Shown here: positions 1-7,329 of the stretch, in pieces | Layout of the letters: each line of letters begins with the position of its first letter | Numbering within the stretch: position 1 is the stretch's first letter | Assembly: GCA_021772235.1 (NCBI GenBank) | Contig: JAJFMI010000066.1 | Coordinates: 1-18,680, forward strand | Length of the DNA stretch: 18,680 bases | Reading direction: 5' to 3' | Origin: Chlamydiota bacterium | GTDB taxonomy: Bacteria; Chlamydiota; Chlamydiia; Chlamydiales; JAJFMI01 | Notes under the pieces: model-generated | The model's input: the letters and a program-made list of their open reading frames with translations, nothing else | Databases searched by the model: none | What the model was told of the DNA's origin: nothing | Position numbers and translations under genes: made by a program

Positions 1-466
1 GATGAATGCGAAGGGAGTGATTGAGCTCTTTAGAATAAAAACCGACCATGAGATTGCGGTGCATGCGGAGTGATTCTTTGGTCATATTGGCGGAGCCGAG
101 CAGGGAGAGTTTATTGTCGATGAGGAGAATTTTTTCATGCATCAGGCCGGAGGTTTTAATGCGTTGATAACTGATGGAAGGGTGAAGTTTAGGTTTGTAC
201 CCTTTATGGTGGGTGTAAACGGTGATTTTGAGACCTTCGCTTGCTCGGTTATTTAATAGGGAGATGATCTCTTGATCGCGAAATTGGTAGGTGGCAAGGT
301 AGATCGATTTTTTAGCGCGCTTGATGAGGGTAGCTGTGAGGAGCTTTAAATCAGTGCGCTGCTCATTTCCGTAGAACCGGATCAGTTCTTTGGCATTTGG
401 CAGCGGCACATGTAAACAGTAGGGAATTAAGAGTAAGGGAAGGAAAAAAGGAAAAAATTTCCTCAG
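1..466 (-). CDS. Phospholipase D-family protein, partial (C-terminus beyond window edge)
   Basis: About 155 residues are visible and the frame is open to the window edge. One HKD-type motif of the phospholipase D superfamily is clear: His-Glu-Lys, then Asp four residues later, then Gly-Ser-Ala-Asn (on the plus strand, about 70-145). It follows a region of PLD-like character containing AKKSIYLATYQF. This superfamily covers phosphodiesterases that act on phospholipids or nucleic acids; the substrate cannot be told here. The start is uncertain. No ATG, GTG or TTG occurs in the first 19 codons of the open frame, yet those codons encode Arg-Lys followed by a hydrophobic run (FFPFFLPLLLIPYC) that looks like a signal peptide. 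A CTG at 466-464, overlapping the rpmB stop and preceded by AAAGG, would include it. The fallback is GTG at 409. It directly follows rpmB and is probably cotranscribed. A PLD-family gene also lies close to rpmB in Chlamydia. Confidence 0.8.
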   Translation of the reverse strand, partial: MRKFFPFFLPLLLIPYCLHVPLPNAKELIRFYGNEQRTDLKLLTATLIKRAKKSIYLATYQFRDQEIISLLNNRASEGLKITVYTHHKGYKPKLHPSISYQRIKTSGLMHEKILLIDNKLSLLGSANMTKESLRMHRNLMVGFYSKELNHSLRIH

Positions 467-741
467 ACCTTATGACCTTTAGCGCGAAGATCGCGAACTA
501 CTTCTGCGAGGTTCTGCTTTTTATCTAGCGTGCGCATGGCATTTGTGCAAATACGTAGGCTAATGAAGCGATTTTCTTCTGCAAACCAGAGGCGTTTCTT
601 CTTCAGGTTTGGAGTGAAACGACGCTTAGACTTGCCTGTGATGTTGAGGCCAATCCCTTTCTTTTTTTTAGCGATCCCGCGAACGCAGTAAGTACGGCCT
701 TTGCGAGGCTTCTTTCCTGTAATCTGGCAAACTTTAGACAT
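463..741 (-). CDS. rpmB: 50S ribosomal protein L28
   Basis: This is a 92-residue basic protein. It opens with the L28 signature (Lys-Val-Cys-Gln-Ile-Thr-Gly-Lys-Lys-Pro) and continues with a lysine/arginine-rich body containing TPNLKKKRLW and a C-terminal ISLRICTNAMRTLDK segment. The length fits the chlamydial form of about 90 residues. It is a structural component of the large ribosomal subunit. The ATG at 741 is preceded by AAGGG at a spacing of 6 nt, a usable ribosome binding site. A good promoter (TTGTCA, 18-nt spacer, TATATT) lies just upstream. The stop codon overlaps the proposed start of the downstream PLD-family gene. In Chlamydia this gene directly follows malQ; here malQ is about 14 kb away on the same strand. 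Confidence 0.96.
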   Translation of the reverse strand: MSKVCQITGKKPRKGRTYCVRGIAKKKKGIGLNITGKSKRRFTPNLKKKRLWFAEENRFISLRICTNAMRTLDKKQNLAEVVRDLRAKGHKV

Positions 742-764
742 AAAAAACCCTTGTATTAAGTGCC

Positions 765-794
765 AATATACCAGATTTTCTAGATAAATGACAA
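765..794 (-). promoter_or_regulatory. Candidate promoter of rpmB
   Basis: Read on the minus strand, TTGTCA (794-789) and TATATT (770-765) are separated by 18 nt, a good match to a housekeeping sigma promoter. Transcription would start near 758, leaving a leader of about 17 nt that holds the AAGGG ribosome binding site. Its -35 box occupies nearly the same bases as the -35 box of the divergent sthA promoter. Confidence 0.6.
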
Positions 795-817
795 GAGATG
801 AAAAGGCCTTTTATGAT
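788..817 (+). promoter_or_regulatory. Candidate promoter of sthA
   Basis: ATGACA (788-793) and TATGAT (812-817) are separated by 18 nt, each a 5/6 match to the -35 and -10 consensus. Transcription would start near 824, giving a leader of only about 11 nt before the ATG at 835 with no obvious Shine-Dalgarno. The -35 box overlaps that of rpmB on the other strand. Confidence 0.5.
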
Positions 818-834
818 ATTAAAATAAATTCTAT

Positions 835-2223
835 ATGAAAACACGCAAATTTGATTTTATCGCCATCGGTTCCGGGCCCGCTTGTCAAAAGGGGGCGATT
901 CAAGCTGCCAAGCTAGATAAAAAAGTTATTATTGTAGAACGTGATCCGCAGCCGGGGGGCTCTTCTCTCAATTCGGGGACTATTCCTTCCAAGTCTTTGC
1001 GTGAAGCGACGCTCGATTTAACTAATTTTTTTGAACGTAGTTTTTATGGTATTCCAAAAGAGCCTCAGGAAATTCTTATTAGTGATCTCAACTTTCGTCT
1101 GGTGCGTGTTTTGGAAGAACAGCGCAAGGTGTTGCAGAGACAGATTGGGCGCAATCGCATTGAGTTACTTTGCGGCACGGCGGTTTTTATTGATGCGCAT
1201 ACAATTGCTGTTTTTGATGATTCGGGAAAGCAAATTGATTTGCTTTACGGCGAAAAGATTTTGATTGGCACGGGTTCTAAGCCGCGCAATCCGAAAAATA
1301 TTCCCTTTGATGATCATACGATTTTAGATTCAACAAGATTGCTTGGTATTGATCGCGTGCCAAAAAAATTACTCGTGTTGGGTAGTGGCGTTATTGGGTC
1401 AGAATATGCCAGTTTTTTTGCGGCGCTCGGGACGGAAGTGACGGTTTTGGATAAACGTGAGCACATGTTGCCGCTTTTGGATCGCGAAATTGGCACGCAT
1501 TTACAGAAGGCGTTGGAAGAGTTGAACTTAACGTTTCTGGGCGGAAAAATGGTGGAAGAAGTGCTACCCAAAAAAGGCGCAGTTGTGGTGAAATGCAGAG
1601 ATAGAACGCAAGTTACTGGGGATGTACTTCTTTACGCTTTGGGGCGCGAAGCAAGCGTTTCAGGGCTTGGTTTGGAAGCTGTTGGAATTGCTCTTGATCA
1701 GAAAGGGTACATTCCGGTAAACAACAATTTTCAGACGCTCCAGCCGCACATTTATGCGGCAGGAGATGTGATCGGAGGGCCGTGTCTTGCCTCAACAAGC
1801 ATGGAACAAGGAAGGCTTGCTGCGCGACACGCTTTTGGGGCGCCATCGAGGCCTTTTCCCAGCTTTTATCCGATTGGAATTTATACGATTCCCGAAATTT
1901 CCTGCTGTGGTTTGACTGAAGAGCAGGTGAAAAAAAGCGGTATCCCTTATGAGGTTGGACGCGCCTACTACTATGAAATTGCAAAGTCGCAAATTGTAGG
2001 CGGAGATCCTGGGATGTTTAAAATTCTCTTCCATAAGGTAAGCCACGAGATACTTGGGGTGCATATTGTGGGAAGAGGGGCTACTGAAGTGATCCATATT
2101 GGACAAGTAGCGATGACATTTAAAGCAAAGATCGACTATCTCGTTGATCAAGTTTTTAACTACCCTACATATGCGGAGGGGTACCGCATTGCAGCATTAA
2201 ACGGATTGAATAAACTGAGGTAA
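835..2223 (+). CDS. sthA: Soluble pyridine nucleotide transhydrogenase
   Basis: This 462-residue flavoprotein of the disulfide-reductase fold is expected to transfer hydride between NADPH and NAD+ in the cytoplasm. The FAD-binding GSGPA loop is at residues 12-16, the NAD(P)-binding GSGVIG at 183-188, and the second FAD contact Ala-Gly-Asp at 309-311. The segment around 41-53 reads GGSSLNSGTIPSK. It lacks both cysteines of the redox-active disulfide found in lipoamide dehydrogenase and mercuric reductase but keeps the GTIPSK of SthA. The C-terminal interface has NYPTYAE (442-448) in place of the His-Pro pair of disulfide reductases, followed by YRIAALNGLNKL, again typical of SthA. Length matches the family (about 465). 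The main alternative, lipoamide dehydrogenase, is argued against by the missing cysteines. A small membrane-protein gene follows four bases after the stop. Confidence 0.93.
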   Translation: MKTRKFDFIAIGSGPACQKGAIQAAKLDKKVIIVERDPQPGGSSLNSGTIPSKSLREATLDLTNFFERSFYGIPKEPQEILISDLNFRLVRVLEEQRKVLQRQIGRNRIELLCGTAVFIDAHTIAVFDDSGKQIDLLYGEKILIGTGSKPRNPKNIPFDDHTILDSTRLLGIDRVPKKLLVLGSGVIGSEYASFFAALGTEVTVLDKREHMLPLLDREIGTHLQKALEELNLTFLGGKMVEEVLPKKGAVVVKCRDRTQVTGDVLLYALGREASVSGLGLEAVGIALDQKGYIPVNNNFQTLQPHIYAAGDVIGGPCLASTSMEQGRLAARHAFGAPSRPFPSFYPIGIYTIPEISCCGLTEEQVKKSGIPYEVGRAYYYEIAKSQIVGGDPGMFKILFHKVSHEILGVHIVGRGATEVIHIGQVAMTFKAKIDYLVDQVFNYPTYAEGYRIAALNGLNKLR

Positions 2224-2227
2224 AACT

Positions 2228-2650
2228 TTGGCGATATACGATATCAAGCAACATTCTGGGCAACAGGAAGAGAAACAACCGCAGCAACCTGAGAAGGTTT
2301 GCATAAAGGATCGCATTTTTTCCACCATTGCGGCGCGTCTCTTTTTTCTGCTTCTCCTCATTGGAGATGTCGCTTGGGGAGTATTTAGCATCGCTATGAG
2401 CCTGCTCTATCTTACTTCCAATCTTCTTACGGGCTTTAAGTTTGCTTTTTTTAAACGCCGATTGAAAAAAGCTGCGCTCTCTTTGCGCCGCGCGCTCATC
2501 TGTTTTCTTGCCCTCGTTGTGGCAATCTTTTCTCCCGCACTCGGGATAATGTTTGCCTGCAGTTACTTTTTGATGTTCGATAAGAAAGGCATCGAGGAAG
2601 TGGTCCCAGCATCGCTCCGCGAGCAGTTTCAAGCTTTCCAAAAAAATTAG
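2228..2650 (+). CDS. Small membrane protein of unknown function, downstream of sthA
   Basis: A 140-residue protein that I do not recognise. Residues 1-30 are polar and glutamine-rich. A long hydrophobic stretch follows (about 37-69, enough for one or two membrane passes), then a basic loop (KRRLKKAALSLRR, about 75-88), a second membrane segment (about 88-117) and a short polar tail. The start is TTG, four bases after the sthA stop. The AGG-rich end of sthA (2216-2220) gives a ribosome binding site at about 7 nt, so translational coupling to sthA is likely. A longer open frame on the opposite strand (2165-2680) is compositionally poor and overlaps sthA, so I prefer this one. Two hydrophobic stretches raise the thought of a chlamydial inclusion membrane protein, but the long basic loop between them does not fit the usual bilobed pattern. 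Confidence 0.6.
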   Translation: MAIYDIKQHSGQQEEKQPQQPEKVCIKDRIFSTIAARLFFLLLLIGDVAWGVFSIAMSLLYLTSNLLTGFKFAFFKRRLKKAALSLRRALICFLALVVAIFSPALGIMFACSYFLMFDKKGIEEVVPASLREQFQAFQKN

Positions 2651-2688
2651 CTTTTTCGGTTTCATCTCTGCTATTGCCAAATCATAAA

Positions 2689-2717
2689 ACAGTCACCAAG
2701 CCGTGGGCTTACACTGT
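2689..2717. terminator. Imperfect hairpin between convergent genes, possible terminator
   Basis: ACAGT (2689-2693) pairs with ACTGT (2713-2717), and inside it AAGCC (2698-2702) pairs with GGCTT (2706-2710) around a GTG loop. It sits between the convergent sthA operon and the minus-strand ankyrin-like gene. There is no U-tract on either side, so the terminator role is only suggested by location. Confidence 0.25.
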
Positions 2718-2760
2718 TCATGGAGGTTTGGGTGTGCGGTCAATTTTATGCAAATAGAGG

Positions 2761-3114
2761 TTAATGAGCGCTCTTTGGCATTGTGTGTAGATGATCTGTA
2801 AAGAGTTGGAAGATCTGCTTGGGAACATTTCCATTAAGGCAATCAATGGGTGTGATTTTTTGAAAATCTTCCATCATAAGATATTCATTGTAGAGTTGAT
2901 TTCCAAGTTTTTCGTGTATGATCGCAATGACTCTCTCAACTTCGCTTTTTGGTTGGCGACAGTTGAGATTCGCATAAACAATGTGCAGAATGTTTCGATT
3001 CGTCTCCTCTTCAATTCCTACAATGTTTATTCCGTTTTCAATTAACTCGATTGCGTGTTGAAAAGATGGTGAGTGGAAGGCTTGAATTAATTCATTTGGA
3101 ATCATGAGTTTCAT
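2761..3114 (-). CDS. Short ankyrin-like protein of unknown function
   Basis: 117 residues. Two degenerate ankyrin-like units can be seen. The first is roughly 20-75, with AIELIENGINI and NILHIVYANLN resembling the ankyrin helix and Leu-His-x-Ala positions. The second is roughly 85-112, with ITPIDCLNGN and QIFQLFTDH. There is no signal peptide or membrane segment. The ATG at 3114 lies 23 bases inside the 3' end of the upstream MFS gene in another frame, so the two are probably translated from one message; no strong Shine-Dalgarno is seen. The repeats are weaker than in the ankyrin gene at 17640-18680. Ankyrin proteins of chlamydia-related bacteria often act on host proteins, but nothing here shows secretion. 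The ankyrin assignment is tentative; the ORF itself is likely real. Confidence 0.6.
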   Translation of the reverse strand: MKLMIPNELIQAFHSPSFQHAIELIENGINIVGIEEETNRNILHIVYANLNCRQPKSEVERVIAIIHEKLGNQLYNEYLMMEDFQKITPIDCLNGNVPKQIFQLFTDHLHTMPKSAH

Positions 3115-4324
3115 CTTGTCGAGGGTCTAGGTTGGCAGACTGGAGAGAGGTTTGTGGAAGAGGAACAAAATGCTCTTCTGAAGGGATATTGCGTGTGCCC
3201 TTGGATGAAAGGCCAAGGAGAAGCTGAAGGAAGGTGACCACTCCCATGAAGAGGAAAAAGCCTGTGTGAGGAAGGAGTTCCATAAAAAGTGGAACAAAGA
3301 GGGGACCAAGGATGCATCCACTGCCAAACATAATGAGCATCACACTAACCACTGTTGTGATTGGGGCTTCGGGTATGCGATCGGCAGTATAGCTGATGGA
3401 AAGTGGGTAGAGGGTAAACATGATGCCGCCAAAGAGAATCATCAGGGTCAGAAAGGTGGAAAATGTAAAGTGGTGTGCAAAGCAGAGAACAGTGCAGACC
3501 CCGATTAAGGAGAGGCAGACAAGGTTCATGATTTTGCGGCGATCAAAAATATCGGAGAGCGCGCCGATGGGCCATTGAAGTGTGAGGCCTCCGAGGATTG
3601 TGAGTCCCATTGTGAGCGATATTTGGAAGAGGGTCAGGTCGTTTTCTTTGGCATAGACAGGGCCTAAGCCATAAAAAGAGCTAATCATCATTCCAGCAAT
3701 GATGGAACCAAAAAAGCCGATGGGAGCTTTTTTGATAAGGGTACGCAGAGAGATGACTTGGGGGTGGTGCATTTGTGGTGATTCATGTGGAGATGCGCAA
3801 AGAGGTATGATGGCAAGGGAGCAGAGGATTGCCGATAGCCCAAAGGGTACAAAGCTTGCCAGATCTGTGAAATTGAGGATAAATTGTCCGCAGCCTTGCG
3901 CGAGGTAGAGGCTAAACATATAGATTGATAGGGCGCGTCCGCGCGTATTTGGGGAAGAGATGAGGAGCAACCAACTCTCCACGATGATGAAATATCCGGA
4001 GGCGCACATACCGATAAAAAAGCGGTAGATCATGTATTTTGCTATTCCGGTTGTCAGTCCCTGCATGAGGATTACGGAGGCGTTGAGGGCTGTAAAAAGG
4101 GTGAAGGAGCGAATGTGGCCAATGCGATGGATCAGCTTTTCCATGATGAGTGATCCGATGAGGATACCGGCGTAATAGGAGGATTGAATGAGTCCAATGA
4201 GCCAGTCGGGTACGCCTTCTTGTGCTATATGCAAGCTGAAAAAAGTCGTAAAGAAGCTATTGCCAATCATAACAATTGCTAAACTGAGAAGTGGAGGGAG
4301 TGCGGACTTCGCAAAGGAGTTCAC
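3092..4324 (-). CDS. MFS transporter, YcaD-like
   Basis: A 410-residue inner membrane protein with about 12 hydrophobic segments and a central cytoplasmic loop near residues 180-200, the standard major facilitator layout. Several stretches recall the E. coli YcaD family: ESWLLL with NTRGRALS in the first half, SSFYGLGPVYAKE at the start of the second half, LQWPIGALSDIFDRR (the MFS loop motif) and FTLYPLSISYTADR. The substrate is unknown. The start codon is GTG at 4324 with no convincing Shine-Dalgarno. The gene lies 55 bp downstream of clpB on the same strand, in an AT-rich gap carrying three spaced TAATTA-type repeats. Its 3' end overlaps the ankyrin-like gene by 23 bases. Confidence 0.88.
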   Translation of the reverse strand: MNSFAKSALPPLLSLAIVMIGNSFFTTFFSLHIAQEGVPDWLIGLIQSSYYAGILIGSLIMEKLIHRIGHIRSFTLFTALNASVILMQGLTTGIAKYMIYRFFIGMCASGYFIIVESWLLLISSPNTRGRALSIYMFSLYLAQGCGQFILNFTDLASFVPFGLSAILCSLAIIPLCASPHESPQMHHPQVISLRTLIKKAPIGFFGSIIAGMMISSFYGLGPVYAKENDLTLFQISLTMGLTILGGLTLQWPIGALSDIFDRRKIMNLVCLSLIGVCTVLCFAHHFTFSTFLTLMILFGGIMFTLYPLSISYTADRIPEAPITTVVSVMLIMFGSGCILGPLFVPLFMELLPHTGFFLFMGVVTFLQLLLGLSSKGTRNIPSEEHFVPLPQTSLQSANLDPRQDETHDSK

Positions 4325-4341
4325 AATAAAAAAACGCTTAT

Positions 4342-4371
4342 TAAATTACTATCTAATTACACTACTAATTA
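4342..4371. repeat. Three spaced TAATTA-like repeats between clpB and the MFS gene
   Basis: TAAATTA (4342-4348), CTAATTA (4353-4359) and CTAATTA (4365-4371) are spaced 11-12 bp apart, about one helical turn. They lie just upstream of the GTG start of the MFS gene. They could be a regulator-binding array, or chance in AT-rich DNA. Confidence 0.35.
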
Positions 4372-4379
4372 AAATGATA

Positions 4380-6956
4380 TTATTTTGCACGTAAAATAAC
4401 CACATTATTTTCAAGTGCAAGTTCTATGGTGTCGCCGGATTTAGCGGTATCATCCAAAATAGCAGAGGCGAGGGTGTTCGTGATCTCTTTTTGAATGAGG
4501 CGCTTGAGGGGGCGCGCTCCAAAGATTGGGTCATACCCAATTTTGGCAAGGTGTGTAACAACTGAAGGCTCCCATGTGAGGTGAATATTGCGATCAATTG
4601 CGCGTTTTTGCACTTCTTTTAGTTGGATGAGGACGATTCTTTCCATGCCTTTTTCCTGAAGGGGAAGGAAGGGAAGAATTTCATCAAGGCGGTTGATGAA
4701 TTCAGGTCGGAAGTGATTTTTAATGGAGGGTTCAACTACTACCAAAATCTCGTCTTTGCTGAAATTCTCAGGATGGGAGCTGAGTTTTTCTAATAATTGC
4801 TGTGATCCAAGGTTGGAGGTCATGATAAAGAGGGCATTTTTGGCATTGACTGTGCGTCCTTTGCTATCAGTTATGCGCCCATCATCAAAGAGTTGGAGCA
4901 GGATATTGAAAACATCGGGGTGCGCTTTTTCCACTTCGTCAAGTAGTACAACGGAATAGGGGCGTCTGCGTAAAGTTTCTGTTAACTGGCCACCTTCTTC
5001 GTAACCGACATAGCCTGGAGGGGATCCGATTAATTTTGCGACGGTATGACGCTCCATATATTCGGACATATCGAGACGTACCATCGCCTCCTCTTGTGAG
5101 AAAAGTTGCTCTGCAAGTGCTTTGGCAAGTTCTGTTTTTCCAACGCCTGTGGGGCCGACAAAAAGAAATACGCCGAGGGGTCGAGCGGGGTCGCTTAAGC
5201 CAGCTCGAGAACGGCGAATCGCATCACTCACCGCCTGTGTTGCAAATGGTTGACCTATAACGCGATCAGAGAGTCGCTCTTCTAAATGAAGGAGTTTTTC
5301 TTTTTCTGTTTCGATCATGCGTTGGACGGGTACGCCGGTCCATTTCGCTACAATTTGCGCGATGAGGGGCTCGTCAACTTCTTCTTGCAGCAGGCGGTCG
5401 GGGAGGGCAAGCAATTTGCTCTGAGCCTCTTCGATCGCTCGTTCCATTTCTGGGATGCGTGAGTAGCGCAATTCCGCAACGCGGTTGTAATCTAGGCTGC
5501 GATTCGCCTCATCTTCTTTATGACGCAGTTGCTCAAGGGAGTTTTTTTTCTCTTTTACGTCTGTGATCAGTCCTTTCTCTTGGTTCCAGCGCTCTTTTAA
5601 GATGTTGAGTTCTTCTTTCAATTCCGCGATCTCTTTTGCACTCTTTTCATCGTCGCGGCCCTCTTTTTTCAGCTGTTCCTGTTTGACAATGAGGGTGGCA
5701 AGTTCGCGTTCTTTGATGTCGATTGGCAAAGGGCATGAGCCAATTTGCATGCGAATCAGGCTGGCCGCTTCATCAATTAGGTCGATCGCTTTGTCGGGAA
5801 GTTGGCGGTCTGTTATATAGCGATGCGAAAGTAAGACAGCGGCATGTAATGCGTCTTCGGTAATTTGCACGCCGTGATAAATTTCATAGCGCTCTTTGAG
5901 GCCGCGTAATATGGCGACAGCATCTTCTAAGCTAGGCTCTTCAACTAAAACAGGTTGAAAGCGGCGCTCGAGTGCGGCATCGCGTTCGATATATTTTTTA
6001 TATTCGTTAATTGTAGTAGCGCCAACACAATGCAGAGTGCCGCGTGATAGAGCCGGTTTTAATAAGTTGGCTGCATCCATTGCGCCTTCTGTTGCTCCTG
6101 CACCAACTAAGGTATGAATCTCATCAATGAAAAGAAGAATTTGCCCTTCGGCGCGTTCGATCTCTTGTAAGATGCCTTTCAAACGCTCTTCAAATTCGCC
6201 GCGAAATTTTGTCCCTGCGATCAAAGCGCCCATGTCTAAAGCAACTAGCTCTTTGTTTTTTAGTGCGTCGGGCACGTCGCCGCTGATAATTCTTAGCGCC
6301 AACCCTTCAGCAATAGCAGTTTTCCCAACGCCGGGATCACCAATGAGAAGGGGGTTATTTTTTGTTCGTCGAGAGAGTACTTGAATTGTTCGACGAATCT
6401 CTTCATCGCGACCAATTACGGGATCCAATTTTCCAGACTTTGCTACTTCTGTTAAATTGCGGCAATATTTTTTTAGCGCCTGCATTTTATTTTCGGAAGA
6501 GGGGGAGTCGACACTTTCGCCGCCGCGCATTTCTTTAATTTTCTGCTCAATTTGTGAAACGGGCACGCCTGTTTGTTTTACAAGCTGTGCAAATGGCTCG
6601 CCGCCTTGCTGCCAAAATAGATAAAATAGATGGTCGGAACTGATATAGCGATCGCCCCACTTTTGCGAGAGCGCTTGCGCAGCCGCGATCATTTTTTGCA
6701 ACTTAGGGTTGATATTCGGTTCGCTACTTCCGTTACTAAACGTCGGTAGTTTGCCTAAATTTTGTTCCACTCTTTCCAGGACAGGTTTGCTATCAACTTT
6801 CAAACTAGAAAGAAGGGTATTAAAGTAGCCACTTTGATCTTGTAGTAGAGCTTCAAGTAAGTGATTTTCAGTTACTTCTACGTGCGATCTGGCATGCGCA
6901 CCTGAGAAAGCCTTTTGCACGGCAGCTTGTGTTGCTTCTGTGAATTCTGGTTGCAT
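4380..6956 (-). CDS. clpB: ClpB protein disaggregase (Hsp100 AAA+ chaperone)
   Basis: An 858-residue hexameric ATPase that extracts polypeptides from aggregates together with DnaK in the cytoplasm. An N-terminal Clp_N domain (about 1-145) precedes AAA+ module 1, with Walker A GDPGVGKT at 206-213 and Walker B LLFIDE at 274-279. The coiled-coil middle domain (about 405-525) marks ClpB rather than ClpA. Module 2 has Walker A GPTGVGKT (601-608), Walker B with Asp673-Glu674, pore loop GYVG (648-651), an arginine near 756 and the sensor-2 GAR motif (813-815). The first pore loop reads KFRGEFEER with Phe251 where E. coli has Tyr251, a conservative change. Length matches the family (about 860). No Shine-Dalgarno is visible before the ATG at 6956. 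A promoter-like pair places the transcription start almost on the ATG. Confidence 0.98.
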   Translation of the reverse strand: MQPEFTEATQAAVQKAFSGAHARSHVEVTENHLLEALLQDQSGYFNTLLSSLKVDSKPVLERVEQNLGKLPTFSNGSSEPNINPKLQKMIAAAQALSQKWGDRYISSDHLFYLFWQQGGEPFAQLVKQTGVPVSQIEQKIKEMRGGESVDSPSSENKMQALKKYCRNLTEVAKSGKLDPVIGRDEEIRRTIQVLSRRTKNNPLLIGDPGVGKTAIAEGLALRIISGDVPDALKNKELVALDMGALIAGTKFRGEFEERLKGILQEIERAEGQILLFIDEIHTLVGAGATEGAMDAANLLKPALSRGTLHCVGATTINEYKKYIERDAALERRFQPVLVEEPSLEDAVAILRGLKERYEIYHGVQITEDALHAAVLLSHRYITDRQLPDKAIDLIDEAASLIRMQIGSCPLPIDIKERELATLIVKQEQLKKEGRDDEKSAKEIAELKEELNILKERWNQEKGLITDVKEKKNSLEQLRHKEDEANRSLDYNRVAELRYSRIPEMERAIEEAQSKLLALPDRLLQEEVDEPLIAQIVAKWTGVPVQRMIETEKEKLLHLEERLSDRVIGQPFATQAVSDAIRRSRAGLSDPARPLGVFLFVGPTGVGKTELAKALAEQLFSQEEAMVRLDMSEYMERHTVAKLIGSPPGYVGYEEGGQLTETLRRRPYSVVLLDEVEKAHPDVFNILLQLFDDGRITDSKGRTVNAKNALFIMTSNLGSQQLLEKLSSHPENFSKDEILVVVEPSIKNHFRPEFINRLDEILPFLPLQEKGMERIVLIQLKEVQKRAIDRNIHLTWEPSVVTHLAKIGYDPIFGARPLKRLIQKEITNTLASAILDDTAKSGDTIELALENNVVILRAK

Positions 6957-6962
6957 GCCACT

Positions 6963-6991
6963 AGTTTAAGTTTTTCATTAAGTTTTTTCAA
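6963..6991 (-). promoter_or_regulatory. Candidate promoter of clpB, possibly leaderless
   Basis: On the minus strand TTGAAA (6991-6986) and TAAACT (6968-6963) are separated by 17 nt. The expected transcription start falls at about 6956, the first base of the clpB start codon. No CIRCE-type inverted repeat was seen. A match to the heat-shock sigma consensus (CTTGAA then CCCCAT) is only half present. Confidence 0.4.
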
Positions 6992-7057
6992 GCGTTTTTT
7001 CGATTTCATTTTTGCTAGTGTCTAGTCTATAAAGTTCTTCAACCGAAAACGGCGCTA

Positions 7058-7270
7058 AATCCATCGAGCGCTCACGAGTTCATACCCCATTCCACTACGC
7101 TCCATGGGGCCCTTTTCACATCGGTTCGCGCGGCTGTTTTTTCATGCAAATCCTCGTATAGAAGCAAGAGATGTAAACACATAAAAAACAGCCGAGGAGC
7201 GGGACGCGAAAAAGGGACCCATGTAGCTTTAGCGGAGTGGGAAATGAGCGCTAAGTCCTCTCGATGGATT
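7058..7270. repeat. Long imperfect inverted repeat 1 (about 213 bp)
   Basis: The left arm is about 7058-7146 and the right arm about 7180-7270, around a spacer of some 33 bp. Matching blocks, left/right: AATCCATCGAG at 7058-7068 with its complement at 7260-7270; CATGGGGCCCTTTT at 7103-7116 with 13 of 14 bases complementary at 7210-7223; CGGCTGTTTTTT at 7131-7142 with a perfect complement at 7183-7194. The blocks between are diverged and contain small indels. No ORF of note lies inside. It may be a MITE-like remnant or a structured RNA. Confidence 0.75.
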
Positions 7271-7329
7271 CAGATTGGCAGTGAAAAATCGTAGCGCAGG
7301 GCGAGGCATCAGTGCTTTGCACGGGCTGG

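Noticed and set aside
835..2223. Lipoamide dehydrogenase or mercuric reductase instead of SthA
   Set aside because: Both cysteines of the active disulfide are absent and the C-terminal His-Pro motif is replaced by NYP, as in transhydrogenases.
2165..2680. 171-residue minus-strand ORF opposite the small membrane protein
   Set aside because: It overlaps the end of sthA, is highly charged without recognisable features, and the plus-strand frame has a ribosome binding site and membrane segments.
3266..3508. Plus-strand ORF of 80 residues inside the MFS gene
   Set aside because: It is the antisense shadow of a clear membrane transporter.
6957..7050. CIRCE heat-shock operator upstream of clpB
   Set aside because: No TTAGCACTC-type inverted repeat with a 9-nt spacer is present.
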